Assembly (NCBI GenBank): GCA_964460655.1
Contig: CAYWSH010000104.1
Coordinates: 1-12,508, forward strand
Direction: 5' to 3'
Source of the DNA: CAVUAF01 sp964460655
Lineage (GTDB): Bacteria; Acidobacteriota; Terriglobia; Terriglobales; Acidobacteriaceae
DNA: 12,508 bases
Shown: one piece after another, positions 12,469 to 12,508 of the stretch
How the letters are laid out: every line of letters starts with the position of its first letter
Position numbering within the stretch: position 1 is the stretch's first letter
Made by a program: the position numbers and the translations under genes
The notes under the pieces: generated by a model
Databases searched by the model: none
Told to the model about the DNA's origin: nothing
Seen by the model: only the letters and a program-made list of their open reading frames with translations

Positions 12469-12508
12469 ATGGCAAAAGACGACCATACCGAACCGCCTTC
12501 CGCGCCCG
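12469..12508 (+). CDS. Start of an unidentified chromosomal gene (first 13 codons)
   Basis: An ATG with CGAGGA about ten bases upstream opens a frame that reads MAKDDHTEPPSAP to the window edge. It is hydrophilic and Pro-rich; no family can be told from 13 residues. It lies beyond attR and so was the gene next to tRNA-Ser before integration. An AACAAC/GTTGTT inverted repeat at 12388-12402 may belong to its control region. Confidence 0.5.
   Translation, partial: MAKDDHTEPPSAP

Overview
The window comes from a high-GC alphaproteobacterium, probably of the order Hyphomicrobiales (Bradyrhizobium/Rhodopseudomonas-like). The basis is the base composition, the cell-envelope genes at the left and the style of the mobile-element genes. 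It is chromosomal DNA at both ends, with a complete small integrative element of about 8.9 kb between them, inserted in the 3' end of a tRNA-Ser(UGA) gene.

Left chromosomal part (1-3352). Four genes lie on the minus strand. Read in transcription order they are a small lipoprotein of unknown function (3081 to 2611), an NAD-dependent nucleotide-sugar epimerase/dehydratase (2517 to 1570), a YdcF/ElyC-type DUF218 membrane protein (1561 to 773) and the start of RlpA, a septal lytic transglycosylase lipoprotein (527 to beyond the left edge). They fit a cell-envelope theme; epimerase and DUF218 genes are 8 bp apart. Divergent from them is tRNA-Ser at 3263-3352.

Integrative element (3338-12243). A perfect 15-bp copy of the tRNA 3' end recurs at 12229-12243, so attL and attR are both visible. 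The right end carries a short basic coiled-coil protein, a P4-type tyrosine integrase, a translationally coupled 137-residue protein, a convergent 96-residue protein, an AlpA-like regulator/excisionase, a winged-helix replication-initiator-like protein and a 73-residue protein. The linker of the winged-helix gene contains a dense cluster of inverted and direct repeats that looks like a replication origin inside an initiator gene. A secreted parvulin (PpiC-type prolyl isomerase), visibly more A+T-rich, follows as apparent cargo. Then comes a compact, overlapping four-gene phage-type module (7553 to 5465) without large terminase, portal, capsid or tail genes. The left end holds a GrlR-like protein facing a DUF2971 protein that is preceded by a 90-residue ORF: probable accessory cargo.

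My reading is of a phage-satellite-like or island-type element: integration/excision genes, a candidate own origin, a partial head-type module and variable cargo. The satellite interpretation is inference; the att sites, gene families and repeat clusters are visible in the sequence.

Right chromosomal part (12244-12508). Two hairpins that probably once terminated tRNA-Ser transcription lie here, 8.9 kb away from the tRNA, followed by the first 13 codons of an unidentified gene.
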